Notes: a model not told the origin generated them from the letters alone. A stretch of 64,000 nucleotides of DNA from CADCTB01 sp964479465 (GCA_964479465.1 CAYZMG010000011.1:1-64000), one strand, 5' to 3'. Numbered from the stretch's first letter, positions 1 to 10,413 are shown. Numbers and translations are program-made.

Positions 1-98
1 CCGACATAGGGCGCCAGCAGCCGCAGCGCCAGGATCTCGAGGATCAGGATGGCTGCCGACGTGGAGAACACCGTGGCGCCGGCGACGACCGGGCTCAT
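1..98 (-). CDS. N-terminus of a spermidine-synthase-like membrane protein (partial)
   Basis: Only the first 32 codons are inside the window; the gene runs off the left edge. The ATG is at 98-96. The visible protein starts MSPVVAG and continues as one hydrophobic helix ending in LALRLLAPYVG. That pattern is typical of the first transmembrane helix of fused MFS/spermidine-synthase-like proteins, whose helix 1 often ends in RLLAP-Y-G. The family assignment is an inference from this short stretch; the aminopropyltransferase domain would lie outside the window. It is transcribed in the same direction as the DUF255 gene just upstream, 38 bases away, so the two may share a message. Confidence 0.5.
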   Translation of the reverse strand, partial: MSPVVAGATVFSTSAAILILEILALRLLAPYV

Positions 99-136
99 GG
101 CGCTCCCGCCGGCCCGGCCCGCCGGCGAGCTCCCGT

Positions 137-2122
<1,986 letters not shown>

Positions 2123-2148
2123 GGCGTCGAGCGTAGAGACTGGGCACC

Positions 2149-2322
2149 ATGGTGCGGAATCTCACCGAGATCCTGATCACGGTGGCCGTCGGCGGGATGC
2201 TGTTCTCGGCCCTGGCGCGACTGCGCCGGGGCCAGGCGAGCCCTCGCCTGTGCCCCGGCTGCGGTCGAACCGTGTCGCGGGTGTATGTGGCCTGCCCGAG
2301 GTGTGGCCGGCATTCGGGTTAG
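2149..2322 (+). CDS. Small membrane-anchored zinc-ribbon protein
   Basis: A 57-codon gene. After MVRNLTE comes one hydrophobic segment (about residues 8-25), then a basic stretch and two Cys pairs, CPGC and CPRC, forming a C-x2-C...C-x2-C zinc ribbon at the C-terminus. One predicted membrane segment with the ribbon on the cytoplasmic side is likely. I do not recognise a named family. Its TAG stop shares bases with the TAA stop of the convergent gene that follows. The clean Cys pairs and the absence of a competing gene argue that it is real, but the function is unknown. Confidence 0.6.
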   Translation: MVRNLTEILITVAVGGMLFSALARLRRGQASPRLCPGCGRTVSRVYVACPRCGRHSG

Positions 2323-2585
2323 GCCGGGTTGCTGGTCTCCTTGGGGTTCCCCGTCTCGCCGGTACCCCCGAGCGCCTCGGGCATCGTCTCGGGCTTGGTG
2401 GCGTCGGCGTTGGGCATGGCGGTCTTCCAGTGGTCCATGGCGTTGCCCCCTGCGACGGCGCCGGCGCCGGTCATGGTCGCACCCTCGTCAGGGTTCTCCT
2501 GGTCCTGCGGGTCACGGGCGCCGCCCTCGCCGACGTCTCGAACGTCGACACCCTCGACCGGCTCGCCCTGCTGAACATCCGTCAT
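2319..2585 (-). CDS. Small acidic, probably disordered protein
   Basis: An 88-residue hypothetical protein starting at the ATG at 2585, behind a good ribosome-binding site (AAAAGGAGCC, about 5 bases from the start). It is rich in Gly, Glu, Asp, Pro and Thr, lacks Cys and has no hydrophobic segment, so it is probably intrinsically disordered and soluble. I recognise no domain. It lies between two tiny genes and overlaps the zinc-ribbon gene tail to tail by four bases. The ribosome-binding site is the main support; the function is unknown. Confidence 0.5.
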   Translation of the reverse strand: MTDVQQGEPVEGVDVRDVGEGGARDPQDQENPDEGATMTGAGAVAGGNAMDHWKTAMPNADATKPETMPEALGGTGETGNPKETSNPA

Positions 2586-2672
2586 GTGGTGGCTCCTTTT
2601 CGGTACTCGTTGCGGACAGGTACCTCTCTACCCGCACGGGTGGGGCGGGCAATCACTGGGTATGCACCGGTT

Positions 2673-2834
2673 ATGAACGCAACCGTCCTCTGGGTCATCG
2701 CCGTCGTCTTGGCGGTCATCGGCATCGTGCAGCTCCTCCAGGGGCAGGTGATCCTGGCGATCGTCCTCTTCATCGCCGCCGCCGCCGTGGGCCCGGGCGG
2801 CTGGTCGGTGTTCCGCCGCCGCGGCGCCCTCTAG
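2673..2834 (+). CDS. GPGG-motif small membrane protein
   Basis: A 53-residue protein with two hydrophobic helices (about residues 4-22 and 26-39) followed by the GPGG motif (residues 40-43), WSVF and a basic tail FRRRGAL. This matches the actinobacterial family of GPGG-motif small transmembrane proteins, roughly 50 residues long and of unknown function. The start is the ATG at 2673. It stands alone between the acidic small protein (divergent) and the acyl-CoA dehydrogenase. Confidence 0.75.
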   Translation: MNATVLWVIAVVLAVIGIVQLLQGQVILAIVLFIAAAAVGPGGWSVFRRRGAL

Positions 2835-2873
2835 CCACACGTTCCTGGCCGCTACGGGCCAGGATGGGCGACT

Positions 2874-4040
2874 GTGACCGAGGACCAGTTCCGCGCCGAC
2901 GCCCGGGCGTGGCTGGCGGACCACGTGGGGCCGTACCGGGTGGAGACACCTGCCCTCCCGTTTGCCGACGCCGGCGACGACGCCCACCTCGACCGCGGGC
3001 GAGCCTGGCAGCGCGAGTTGCACGCCGGCGGCTGGGCCGGGCTGGGGTGGCCGGGGGAGTACGGCGGGCGGGACCTGCCGATGGCCCTCCAGGCGGTGTG
3101 GGCCGAGGAGCTGGCCGCCGCCGGGGCACCCCCGCCGGTCAACCTCATCGGCGAGGCGGTGGCCGGGCCGGCGATCCTCGCCCACGGCACCGCTGAGCAG
3201 CGCCGGCGGTACCTGCCACCCATCCTCGACGCCGGCGAGATCTGGTGCCAAATGTTCAGCGAACCCGACGCCGGCTCCGACCTGGCCGCGGTAGCCGCCA
3301 CTGCCACTCCCCACGAGGGCGGCTGGACGGTCGACGGTCACAAGACGTGGAGCTCCGGCGCCCATTACGCCGACCGCGGCCTCCTGCTGGCCCGGACCGA
3401 CGCCCGCGTCCCCAAGCACGAGGGACTCACCTGCTTCCTGCTGGACATGCACGCTCCCGGGGTGGTCGTCCGCCCCGTCCGGCAGATGACCGGCGGCTCC
3501 GCCTTTGACGATGTGCTGCTCGACGGCTCAAAGGCCGCCGACGCCGACCGGCTCGGCCCCGCCGGCGGCGGGTGGGCGGTGGCCATGACCGCCCTGGCCT
3601 CCGAGCGGCATCAGCTCGGTCTGGGCAGCGCCCGGGCCGGCGCCGGCGTCGACCGGCTGCTCGACGAGCTCCGGCCCTGCGCCGACCCCGTCCTCCGCCA
3701 GCTCGCCGCCCAGCTCGTCATCGACGCCCGGACGGCCCAGCTCCTAGGCCGGAGCGGGGGGCAGGGCCCGAGCGGCCCCCTGAGCGGGGGGCAGGGCCCG
3801 AGCGGCCCCCTGAGCGGGGGGCAGGGCCCGGAGGCGGCGCTGGTCAAGCTGGCCTCCGCCCGGGTCTCCCGCCGCTACGACGAGCTGGTCGACGCCATGC
3901 GCGGCGCCGGCTCGATGCTGACCGACGAGCACACCCTCCGCCAGCTCTGGCTGCCGGCTACCCGCATCGCCGGCGGCACCGACGAGATCCTGAAGAACGT
4001 CATCGCCGAGCGGGTCCTCGGCCTGCCGAAAGGAAGCTGA
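2874..4040 (+). CDS. Acyl-CoA dehydrogenase family protein
   Basis: A 388-residue FAD-dependent acyl-CoA dehydrogenase, which makes a trans-2-enoyl-CoA from an acyl-CoA. The start is GTG at 2874. Visible blocks are the N-terminal helical domain, MFSEPDAGSDLA near residues 125-135 (the FAD/substrate strand), TVDGHKTWSSGAHYAD, and the C-terminal helical domain ending GGTDEILKNVIAERVLGLP. An insertion of two and a half copies of a ten-residue repeat (GGQGPSGPLS) sits in the C-terminal helical domain, between the DARTAQLLG helix and ALVKLASARVSRRYDE. It comes from a 30-bp tandem DNA repeat (3752-3830) and probably forms a loop. The stop abuts the GTG of the response regulator, so the genes are likely co-transcribed. 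The substrate chain length cannot be read from sequence. Confidence 0.92.
   Translation: MTEDQFRADARAWLADHVGPYRVETPALPFADAGDDAHLDRGRAWQRELHAGGWAGLGWPGEYGGRDLPMALQAVWAEELAAAGAPPPVNLIGEAVAGPAILAHGTAEQRRRYLPPILDAGEIWCQMFSEPDAGSDLAAVAATATPHEGGWTVDGHKTWSSGAHYADRGLLLARTDARVPKHEGLTCFLLDMHAPGVVVRPVRQMTGGSAFDDVLLDGSKAADADRLGPAGGGWAVAMTALASERHQLGLGSARAGAGVDRLLDELRPCADPVLRQLAAQLVIDARTAQLLGRSGGQGPSGPLSGGQGPSGPLSGGQGPEAALVKLASARVSRRYDELVDAMRGAGSMLTDEHTLRQLWLPATRIAGGTDEILKNVIAERVLGLPKGS
3752..3830 (+). repeat. 30-bp in-frame tandem repeat inside the acyl-CoA dehydrogenase
   Basis: Two full units (3752-3781 and 3782-3811) and a 19-base partial third (3812-3830) of a perfectly repeated 30-bp unit starting GAGCGGGGGGCAGGGCCC. 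Because 30 is a multiple of three, the reading frame is kept and ten residues are added per copy. The copies are identical, so the expansion is recent, or it has collapsed or expanded in assembly. Confidence 0.9.
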
Positions 4041-4754
4041 GTGGCAGCCATCCTGCTGGTCGAGGACGACCCGTCCGTCCGGGAGGCGGTCGGCATGGCC
4101 CTGGAGGGCGACGGCCATCGCGTCACCACTGCGGCCACCGGCGACGAGGCCATCGAGCGCTGGCGCCAGCACCGCCCTGACCTGGTGCTGCTCGACGTCA
4201 TGCTCCCCGGCAGGGACGGCTTCGAGGTGTGCCGGGCCATCCGGGCCCACGACCAGGTGCCGATCATCATGCTGACCGCCCGCAGCGACCCGTTCGACAT
4301 CGTCGTCGGGCTGGAGTCCGGCGCGGATGACTACGTCACCAAGCCGTTCGAGACCCGGGTCCTGATGGCGCGGATCAAGGCTGTCCTGCGCCGCCAGGAG
4401 CGCCCGCCGGCCGAGCCCGTCCTGCGCTTCGGCGACCTGACCATCGACCCCGGCGGGATGGCGGTGACCAAGGCCGGCGTCGACCTCCACCTCACCCCCA
4501 CCGAGCTACGCCTGCTTCTGGAACTGGCCCACCGGCCCGGCCAGGTCTTCACCCGGGCGCTGCTGCTGGAGCGGGTCTGGGAGTACTCCTACCTGGGCGA
4601 CTCCCGCCTGGTCGACGTCTGTGTCCAGCGCCTGCGGGGCAAGGTGGAGACGGACCCGGCCAACCCCACCTTGGTCCAGACGGTGCGGGGGGTCGGGTAC
4701 AAGCTTGTTCCTCCGCCGCCGGCCCGGGAGGCCGGCGCAACGACACAGTCGTGA
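4041..4754 (+). CDS. OmpR/PhoB-family response regulator (MtrA-like)
   Basis: A 237-residue DNA-binding response regulator. The receiver domain has the acidic pocket Glu8-Asp9-Asp10, the phospho-acceptor Asp52 in LLDVMLPG, Thr79 and Lys101 (DDYVTKPF). A winged-helix output domain follows (about residues 130-228; ending DVCVQRLRGKVE...VRGVGYKL). The GTG start at 4041 directly follows the stop of the acyl-CoA dehydrogenase. The histidine kinase overlaps its stop by four bases, and a GerMN lipoprotein follows. That order, regulator-kinase-GerMN lipoprotein, is the mtrA-mtrB-lpqB order of actinobacteria, but the identity with MtrA is an inference. Confidence 0.93.
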   Translation: MAAILLVEDDPSVREAVGMALEGDGHRVTTAATGDEAIERWRQHRPDLVLLDVMLPGRDGFEVCRAIRAHDQVPIIMLTARSDPFDIVVGLESGADDYVTKPFETRVLMARIKAVLRRQERPPAEPVLRFGDLTIDPGGMAVTKAGVDLHLTPTELRLLLELAHRPGQVFTRALLLERVWEYSYLGDSRLVDVCVQRLRGKVETDPANPTLVQTVRGVGYKLVPPPPAREAGATTQS

Positions 4755-6205
4755 CCCGGATCGTCTCGGTCTCCCGGCTGCGGCCCCGGCTGGTGGCCGC
4801 GTTCGCCCTGGTGGCCGCCCTGACCGCCGCCGGCGTGGCCGTGACGTCGTACTACATCACCCGGGAGGCCGTGTTCCGCCGGGCCGAGGCGGTGGCCCGC
4901 CGGGAGGCCGAGGCCATGCTCGACGACGCAGTCGCCTCCCTTCCGCCGGCGCCCAGCCGGGCCCAGGTCGCGGCCCTGGTGGAGCGCCTGAAGCTCCGCG
5001 GCGGGGCCGAGTTCGACGTGGTCGCAGTGATTGGCGCAGACGGCGGGTTCGAGACCACGTCCATCTCCCTGTCGGCCGAATCGGTGCCCGCCGCCCTCGC
5101 CGAGCCCGTCGACGCCGGCCGTATCGGGCTGGTCCGGGCGCCGGCCGCCGGGGAGCGGTACGTGGTGGTCGGCGGCCGGCCCGAGGGGGCGCCGGCGTTC
5201 TACCTGTTCTTCCCGCTGGCCGGCCAGGAGGACGACCTGATCGTGCTGCGCAACGTGCTGGCCGCCGCCGGGGCCGCCGCCGTGGTCCTTTCCGCCGGGG
5301 TGGGCGCCGTCGCCGCCCGGGGCGTGCTCCGGCCCCTCCGCCAGGCCCGCACCGCGGCCCACCGCCTCGAGGTCGGGCTCCTCGGCACCCGGATGCCCGA
5401 GGAGGGCCGGGACGAGTTCGCCGACCTGGGCCATGCCTTCAACCGCATGGCCGAGGCGCTGGAGCGCTCGGTCGGCGACCTGCGGGAGCTGGAGGCCAGC
5501 CACCGGCGCTTCGTCGCCGACGTCAGCCACGAGCTGCGCACACCGCTGACCGCGCTGACCACGGCGGCCGACGTCCTCGACGCCCACGGCGACGGCCTCG
5601 ACGACGCCGGCACCCGGGCCGCCCTGCTGCTGGTGCGGGAGTCGCACCGCCTGGCCACGCTGGTCGAGGACCTGATGGAGATCTCCCGCCTCGACGCCGG
5701 CGCCGCGCCGATGGCCTGGGAGCCGGTCGACGTGGGAGCCCTCGTCCGCTCGGCGGTGGCGACGCGGGGCCTGGTCGTCGAGCTGGCGGCCGGCGCCGGC
5801 GCCACCACCGTCGCCGACCCCCGCCGGCTCGACGCCATCGTCGCCAACCTGGTCGCCAACGCCTTCGAGCACGGGCGCTCGCCGGTACGGGTCGAGGTCA
5901 CCGCCACGGCCGACGACGTGGTCGTCAGCGTCGCCGACGCCGGCGCCGGCATCGCCCCGGACCACCTGCCCCGCGTCTTCGACCGCTTCTACAAGGCCGA
6001 CCCCGCCCGACCCGGCGGCCGGGGGTCGGGGCTGGGCCTGGCCATCGCCCGGGAGAACGCCCGGCTCCACGGCGGCGACCTCACCGTGGCCAGCCCGCCC
6101 GGCGCCGGCGCCACCTTCACCCTCCGCCTGCCCCGGCGTGTTGCCGAACCGTTACCTGCCGGCGACCCCGCGGTGACCACGGCCCGCCATGATCAGGTCC
6201 TATGA
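4751..6205 (+). CDS. Sensor histidine kinase (MtrB-like)
   Basis: A 484-residue membrane kinase. It has an N-terminal transmembrane helix (about 14-35), an extracellular sensor region, a second helix (about 165-190), a HAMP segment, a HisKA dimerisation domain with His260 in VADVSHELRTPL, and an HATPase domain with the N box (ANLVANAFEH), a G1-type box (DAGAGI) and a G2-type box (GRGSGLGLAI). GTG at 4751 overlaps the stop of the regulator (GTGA). The GerMN lipoprotein starts inside its own stop (ATGA). It should autophosphorylate and pass phosphate to Asp52 of the partner. The signal is unknown; in MtrB systems the lipoprotein partner modulates the kinase, which may apply here. Confidence 0.92.
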   Translation: MTRIVSVSRLRPRLVAAFALVAALTAAGVAVTSYYITREAVFRRAEAVARREAEAMLDDAVASLPPAPSRAQVAALVERLKLRGGAEFDVVAVIGADGGFETTSISLSAESVPAALAEPVDAGRIGLVRAPAAGERYVVVGGRPEGAPAFYLFFPLAGQEDDLIVLRNVLAAAGAAAVVLSAGVGAVAARGVLRPLRQARTAAHRLEVGLLGTRMPEEGRDEFADLGHAFNRMAEALERSVGDLRELEASHRRFVADVSHELRTPLTALTTAADVLDAHGDGLDDAGTRAALLLVRESHRLATLVEDLMEISRLDAGAAPMAWEPVDVGALVRSAVATRGLVVELAAGAGATTVADPRRLDAIVANLVANAFEHGRSPVRVEVTATADDVVVSVADAGAGIAPDHLPRVFDRFYKADPARPGGRGSGLGLAIARENARLHGGDLTVASPPGAGATFTLRLPRRVAEPLPAGDPAVTTARHDQVL

Positions 6206-7410
6206 GACGGATGCTTTCCCTGATGGCAGTGCTGGCGATCGTGGCGACCGCGTGCGGGAGCAACGGCGCCACCGACGCCGGCCCCGTTCCCGGGCGGCCC
6301 GAGACCACGGTCACCACCACCGACACGCCGGCCACCACGCCGGCGACCACTGCTGCCGGCACCACCCAGGTCTCGGTGTGGCTGCCTCGAGGCGAGAAGC
6401 TGGAGCCCGTCACCCGGGTCGTGCCCAGCGTGCCCCGCATCGGCGCCGAGGCAGTGAAGGCCCTGCTGGCTGGTCCGACGGCGGCCGAGACCCGCGACGG
6501 GTTCACCACCGCCGTCCCCAAGGAAACCCGCTTCCTGGACCTGGTGATCGACGCCGCCGGCATCGCCAAGGTCGACCTGTCCCGCGACTTCGAGTCCGGC
6601 GGGGGCACCCTGAGCCTCACCATGCGGCTGGCCCAGGTCACCTGCACGGTCGGCCAGTTCCCCACGGTGAAGGGCGTCCGCTTCGCCCTCAACGGCGAGC
6701 TCGTCAACGTCTTCTCCGGCAACGGCATCGTCATCGACAAACCCGTCACCTGCGACAGCTACCGGGAGGTGCTGGCCCAGCCCGGCTCGGCACCAGCCGC
6801 CTTCGCCGGGATCTGGCCCTTCGCCACCAGGGCCGAGCTCGACGCCTACGCCGCCGGCACGGACCGCACCTACCGCGACCCCGTGGCCACGGCCCGGGAC
6901 TTCATGACCAAGTACGTCGGCATGGACAACCCGGTCGACTTCCCGTCCCGGACGACGGCCCCTGGCCAGGTCGAGGTGCCGATGGGCCCCCGCTACGCCG
7001 AGGGCCGCACCCCCCTGGCGAACCCGCAGGCCCGGTTCGGGGTGATCGTCCGCCAGCTCGGCGCCCAGGGCGCCTCGGGCCCCTGGACGGTGACCGAGGT
7101 GGTGGCGTTCAACATCACCGTCACCGCGCCGGCGCCGCTCGACCGCATCACCTCGCCCGTGCGCCTCACCGGCCAGGCCCACGCCTTCGAGGGCACGGTG
7201 AACGTCCAGGTCCGGGAGGACGGCATGCTGGCCGGCCAGTCGCTGGGCAAGGGCTTCGTCACCGGCGGCGGCGACATGAAACGCCCCTACTCCGGCGACG
7301 TCACCTTCCGGGCCCCGACCAAGCCGGGCGGCGCCATCCTCTACACCGAGCTCAGCGCCGCCGACGGCCAGAACGTCATGCAGGCCGCGGCCGTCAAGGT
7401 GCGGTTCTGA
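6202..7410 (+). CDS. GerMN-domain lipoprotein (LpqB-like)
   Basis: A 402-residue lipoprotein with signal peptide MRRMLSLMAVLAIVATAC; the lipobox Cys is residue 18. A Thr-rich linker leads to a GerMN domain (about residues 50-190; VSVWLPRGEKLEPVTR...GPTAAETRDGFTTAVP). The C-terminal third resembles the Gmad2 immunoglobulin-like domain that often accompanies GerMN (ITSPVRLTGQAHAFEGTVNVQV). Unlike mycobacterial LpqB I see no beta-propeller. ATG 6202 overlaps the kinase stop by four bases, so it is the third gene of the operon and a likely accessory of the sensor. It ends flush against the convergent gene at 7411. Confidence 0.85.
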   Translation: MRRMLSLMAVLAIVATACGSNGATDAGPVPGRPETTVTTTDTPATTPATTAAGTTQVSVWLPRGEKLEPVTRVVPSVPRIGAEAVKALLAGPTAAETRDGFTTAVPKETRFLDLVIDAAGIAKVDLSRDFESGGGTLSLTMRLAQVTCTVGQFPTVKGVRFALNGELVNVFSGNGIVIDKPVTCDSYREVLAQPGSAPAAFAGIWPFATRAELDAYAAGTDRTYRDPVATARDFMTKYVGMDNPVDFPSRTTAPGQVEVPMGPRYAEGRTPLANPQARFGVIVRQLGAQGASGPWTVTEVVAFNITVTAPAPLDRITSPVRLTGQAHAFEGTVNVQVREDGMLAGQSLGKGFVTGGGDMKRPYSGDVTFRAPTKPGGAILYTELSAADGQNVMQAAAVKVRF

Positions 7411-8511
7411 TCAGTTCTGCTGCCAGGGCGCCGGCGCCCGGAACTCCTCGGCCTCGGTGATGGCCAGCCACGCCTTGTGGTTGGCCGCCTGCCAGGACCA
7501 GAACGACACGCCCTGGGCGCCGCCGGCCTGGGCGAAGCGCATGAAGCGCCACAGCTCCTCCGGCGGGGGCACGCCGGCCCGGCCCCCCTCGGGGGCGCCG
7601 TCGTAGGCCTGGCCGACCGGGAACACCGGCTTGTTGAACTGGGCCAGGTCACGCAGGGCGCCGGCCACGTCGGTGTCGGGCTGGCGGTTGAGCCAGTAGA
7701 CCATCGGGGCGATGGCGTCGAAGGACTCCACCACCGCGGCGTAGGGGAAGTTCTGGGCCGGCGAGGGCCGGGGCACGGTGGCGATGAGCGGGTAGCCGGA
7801 CCCGACCTCGGCCCGTAGCAGCCGGCCGTACTCGGCGCCGGCCTCGGCGGTGATGTGGGTGCCCTCGCTGCGGGTCTCGATGTCGGCGGAGAAGCCGTCC
7901 AGGCGGTGCTTGCCGGGCGTCCGGTGGTCGATGGCGGCCTTGGCCCGGCGCACGTCCTCACCCACGTTGATCAATCGGGGGAAGTCCCACCCGTAGACCA
8001 TCAGGTCGGCCTCATGGGCCGCCGGCAGGATCTGGTCCAGGAAGTCGCCGGCGTAGAAGCCGCTCCAGCTCGACCCTGTCCGTACGTACAGGTGGCTGAG
8101 GCCGGCGGCCTTGGCCTTGGCGACGATGGCGGCCACATTGCCGCCCTCGGTCTTGTCGGGCTCGTAGAGCCACATGCCCTTGCCGTAGGGGAGCAGATCC
8201 TGGACTGGTGGGCGCTTGCTCACTGTTGCGTCGGCCGGCGCCGCCAGCCCCAGGGCGGAGACGATGGCCCGACCGACGGCGGCCGGAGCCTCCAGGGGCT
8301 GGAACCCGGTGGCGGCGGCCACGCTGGTCAGGATCAGGATGACCACGGTGACGAGGTTGGCGCTGGCCAGCCGGCGCTCCTGGGAATGCGACCAGAGCTT
8401 CTCACGTGCCTTCCGGACACGAGGTTGGGACTCGTCCGGCCGGGACATCTTCCCCAGGCCACCCGCCGATGACGATTCGTCCGCCGCCGGCCGTTCCTGC
8501 AGTTCGAGCAT
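7411..8511 (-). CDS. Membrane-anchored TIM-barrel, glycoside-hydrolase-like protein
   Basis: 366 residues. A cytoplasmic basic N-terminus (about 1-50) precedes one hydrophobic anchor (about residues 51-68, NLVTVVILILTSVAAATGF), with the rest exported. The outer part reads like a TIM-barrel glycosidase-type domain: GMWLYEP, SHLYVRTG, LMVYGWDFP, FSADIE, IAPMVYW, GVSFWSWQ are barrel strands ending in acidic or aromatic residues. I cannot place it in a specific GH family, and catalytic acids are only candidates (the D and E of SADIE). The start is the ATG at 8511. It converges with the GerMN lipoprotein without any gap, and no terminator is visible between them. Confidence 0.65.
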   Translation of the reverse strand: MLELQERPAADESSSAGGLGKMSRPDESQPRVRKAREKLWSHSQERRLASANLVTVVILILTSVAAATGFQPLEAPAAVGRAIVSALGLAAPADATVSKRPPVQDLLPYGKGMWLYEPDKTEGGNVAAIVAKAKAAGLSHLYVRTGSSWSGFYAGDFLDQILPAAHEADLMVYGWDFPRLINVGEDVRRAKAAIDHRTPGKHRLDGFSADIETRSEGTHITAEAGAEYGRLLRAEVGSGYPLIATVPRPSPAQNFPYAAVVESFDAIAPMVYWLNRQPDTDVAGALRDLAQFNKPVFPVGQAYDGAPEGGRAGVPPPEELWRFMRFAQAGGAQGVSFWSWQAANHKAWLAITEAEEFRAPAPWQQN

Positions 8512-8931
8512 GCGTCACGTAAGAAACCGTCGACGCCCCCTCCACGCTCCGTGGTTTGTGCGCGCGCCCAGCGTGGTTTCCCTCTCCCTTGGGCTAGGAA
8601 GTTCTCCGCCGGCCATCCAGCGTCCTGCCCAGAGCCCCAGAAAAATTGTTTGAGGCTCCTGAAAGGCGGGTAGACAGGCGCCTTACTTGAACGGTGCCCC
8701 GGGCCGAGCGCTGTGCACGAGGTAGCCGAACTCGCGGCGACACCTCGCCTCTCGATTCGGCATCGTTGAGGTGCGCCAGCGTCACTACGAGCAACTCGAG
8801 GGCTTCGATCCTCTCCAGCTCGACCCTGACCATCGGTCCAAATGTGGCCGATCTCGGTGCTTCTTGGACGACAGCGGGGGCCGAGCCCGAGAGCAGCAGG
8901 ACAGCGAGCAGCTCCTCCTGAGGTTCCTGAT
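8512..8931. other. 420-bp stretch without a confident gene
   Basis: Neither strand has a convincing gene. A minus-strand frame carries a protein-like stretch (MVRVELERIEALELLVVTL, near 8800-8840) but it runs through both this gap and the membrane-protein gene in the wrong frame. It may be a decayed gene or chance. Promoters for the glycosidase-like gene must lie near 8512-8600, but I see no clear boxes. No tRNA-like fold was seen. Confidence 0.5.
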
Positions 8932-9300
8932 CTACTTGAACCAGAGCTTCTGGTAGTCCCGGCTCTGGGGGTGCAGGAGGAGGGCAAGCAGGGCGATCTC
9001 GAACATGAGGTTGATCAGGTTCGGCGCGGCCAGTGGGTTGCCGGAGTCGAGAAACCGGAAGATGAACGGCAGGAAGGCCATGACGATCCCGAGGTAGTAG
9101 GCCCACTTGAACTCGTTGGCGATCCCCCAGCCGGCCAGCACGGCTCCGCCGAACAGCAGCAGGAAGATCGGCGGGAAGGTGCCGGCCACCAGCAGGGCGA
9201 AAAGGAGGAATGCCGCCCTGAAGTAGAGGAGGTACACCGCGATCACCAGCGTCTGGGGCTGGGCGGGGTTCATGAAGCGGCGACGTTGCATGGCGGTCAT
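8932..9300 (-). CDS. Small multi-spanning membrane protein, unknown
   Basis: 122 residues from the ATG at 9300, with four hydrophobic stretches (about residues 17-35, 40-60, 66-82 and 95-110) separated by short polar turns (NEFKW, RFLDSGNPLAAPN) and a C-terminal tail HPQSRDYQKLWFK. Many bulky hydrophobics and few charges in the core indicate an integral membrane protein. I recognise no family. The reading frame stays open further upstream into rlmN antisense, but the ATG at 9300 is the only start giving a sensible membrane protein. It lies 14 bases beyond the end of rlmN on the same strand and is probably its operon partner. Confidence 0.7.
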   Translation of the reverse strand: MTAMQRRRFMNPAQPQTLVIAVYLLYFRAAFLLFALLVAGTFPPIFLLLFGGAVLAGWGIANEFKWAYYLGIVMAFLPFIFRFLDSGNPLAAPNLINLMFEIALLALLLHPQSRDYQKLWFK

Positions 9301-9314
9301 TCTTACTTCACCGC

Positions 9315-10388
9315 TCACCTCAAGGGTGGTTGCCCCCCGGCAGCGAGCTGGCCGCACGCTGCGGCGATGTCGGTGCCCCGGTTGCGGCGGATGGTGGCGT
9401 TGACGCCGGCGGCGGCCAGACGGTCGCGAAAGGCCCGCACCCCGGCCGGCGGCGTGCCCCGGGTGAGGTAGCCGGGCGTCGGGTTCAGGGGGATGAGGTT
9501 GACGTGAGCGGCCAGCGGCCGGGTGATGGCGGCCAGCTCGGCGGCGTCGGAGGGGCGGTCGTTGACCCCGTCGATCAGGGCCCACTCGAACGACAGCCGG
9601 CGGTTCCGGGAGGCGACCCATGCCTCGCACGCCTCGACCACGGCAGCGAGGGGGTAGCGGCGGTTGATCGGGATCATGGAGTCCCGCAGCTCGTCGTTGG
9701 CTGCGTGCAGCGAGACCGCCAGGTTCACGGGCAGGCGCTCCTCGGCCAGCTTGAGGATGCCGGGGACGATGCCGACGGTCGACACGGTGAGGTGGCGGGC
9801 GGAGAGGCCGACGTCGCCGTGGAGCCGCTCGACCGCCGCCCACGTCGCCGGATAGTTGGCCAGAGGCTCACCCATTCCCATGAAAACCACGTTGCTCACG
9901 CGTCGGGCACCCGGGTCCTTCGGACCGCGCCCGCCGCCGGCGGTGGGGGCCCCTGCCCCACCGCGGATGTGCCTAGCCGCCCGGACGACCTGCTCGACGA
10001 TCTCGCCGGCGGTGAGGTGGCGCTGGAAGCCGGCCTGGCCGGTGGCGCAGAACGAGCACGCCATGGCGCACCCCGCCTGGGTGGACACGCACACGGTGAC
10101 CCGACCTGAGGGGTAGGCCATGAGGACGGTCTCGACCTTGGCGCCGTCTGCCAGGGTCCACAGCCACTTGGTGGTATCGCCGTCGAGGTTCACCGACGTC
10201 TCACTCGGGAGCAGGCCGGGCGCCAAGTCTTCGGTGAGGCGGGACCGCAGCGCCTGCGGCAGGTCGGTCATCTCCTCGGGCTCGCGACCCTGGTACAGGT
10301 TCTTCCACACCTGCCGGGTGCGGTAGGCCGGCTCGTCGCCGAGGACGTGTGACAGATCCTCCAAGGTGAGATCGAACCGTCCGGGCAC
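9315..10388 (-). CDS. rlmN: 23S rRNA (adenine-2503-C2)-methyltransferase RlmN
   Basis: 357 residues, the normal length. This radical-SAM enzyme methylates C2 of A2503 in 23S rRNA and of A37 in some tRNAs. The radical-SAM cluster motif CAMACSFC (C-x3-C-x2-C) is visible, preceded by VCVSTQAGC. Further family blocks are VVFMGMGEPLANY, HLTVSTVGIVPG, LAVSLHAAND, EWALIDGVND and LIPLNPTPG. The start is the ATG at 10388, giving MPGRFDLTLEDL. It is divergent from the VIT gene with only 25 bases between the starts, so the promoters must overlap the coding ends. Confidence 0.96.
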   Translation of the reverse strand: MPGRFDLTLEDLSHVLGDEPAYRTRQVWKNLYQGREPEEMTDLPQALRSRLTEDLAPGLLPSETSVNLDGDTTKWLWTLADGAKVETVLMAYPSGRVTVCVSTQAGCAMACSFCATGQAGFQRHLTAGEIVEQVVRAARHIRGGAGAPTAGGGRGPKDPGARRVSNVVFMGMGEPLANYPATWAAVERLHGDVGLSARHLTVSTVGIVPGILKLAEERLPVNLAVSLHAANDELRDSMIPINRRYPLAAVVEACEAWVASRNRRLSFEWALIDGVNDRPSDAAELAAITRPLAAHVNLIPLNPTPGYLTRGTPPAGVRAFRDRLAAAGVNATIRRNRGTDIAAACGQLAAGGQPPLR

Positions 10389-10413
10389 GCCTCAAGGGTA
10401 CGTTGGTGCGGCG

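Noticed and set aside
8594..9106. 170-codon minus-strand frame
   Set aside because: It covers part of the membrane-protein gene in another frame, has low-complexity Pro/Arg composition and no family resemblance.
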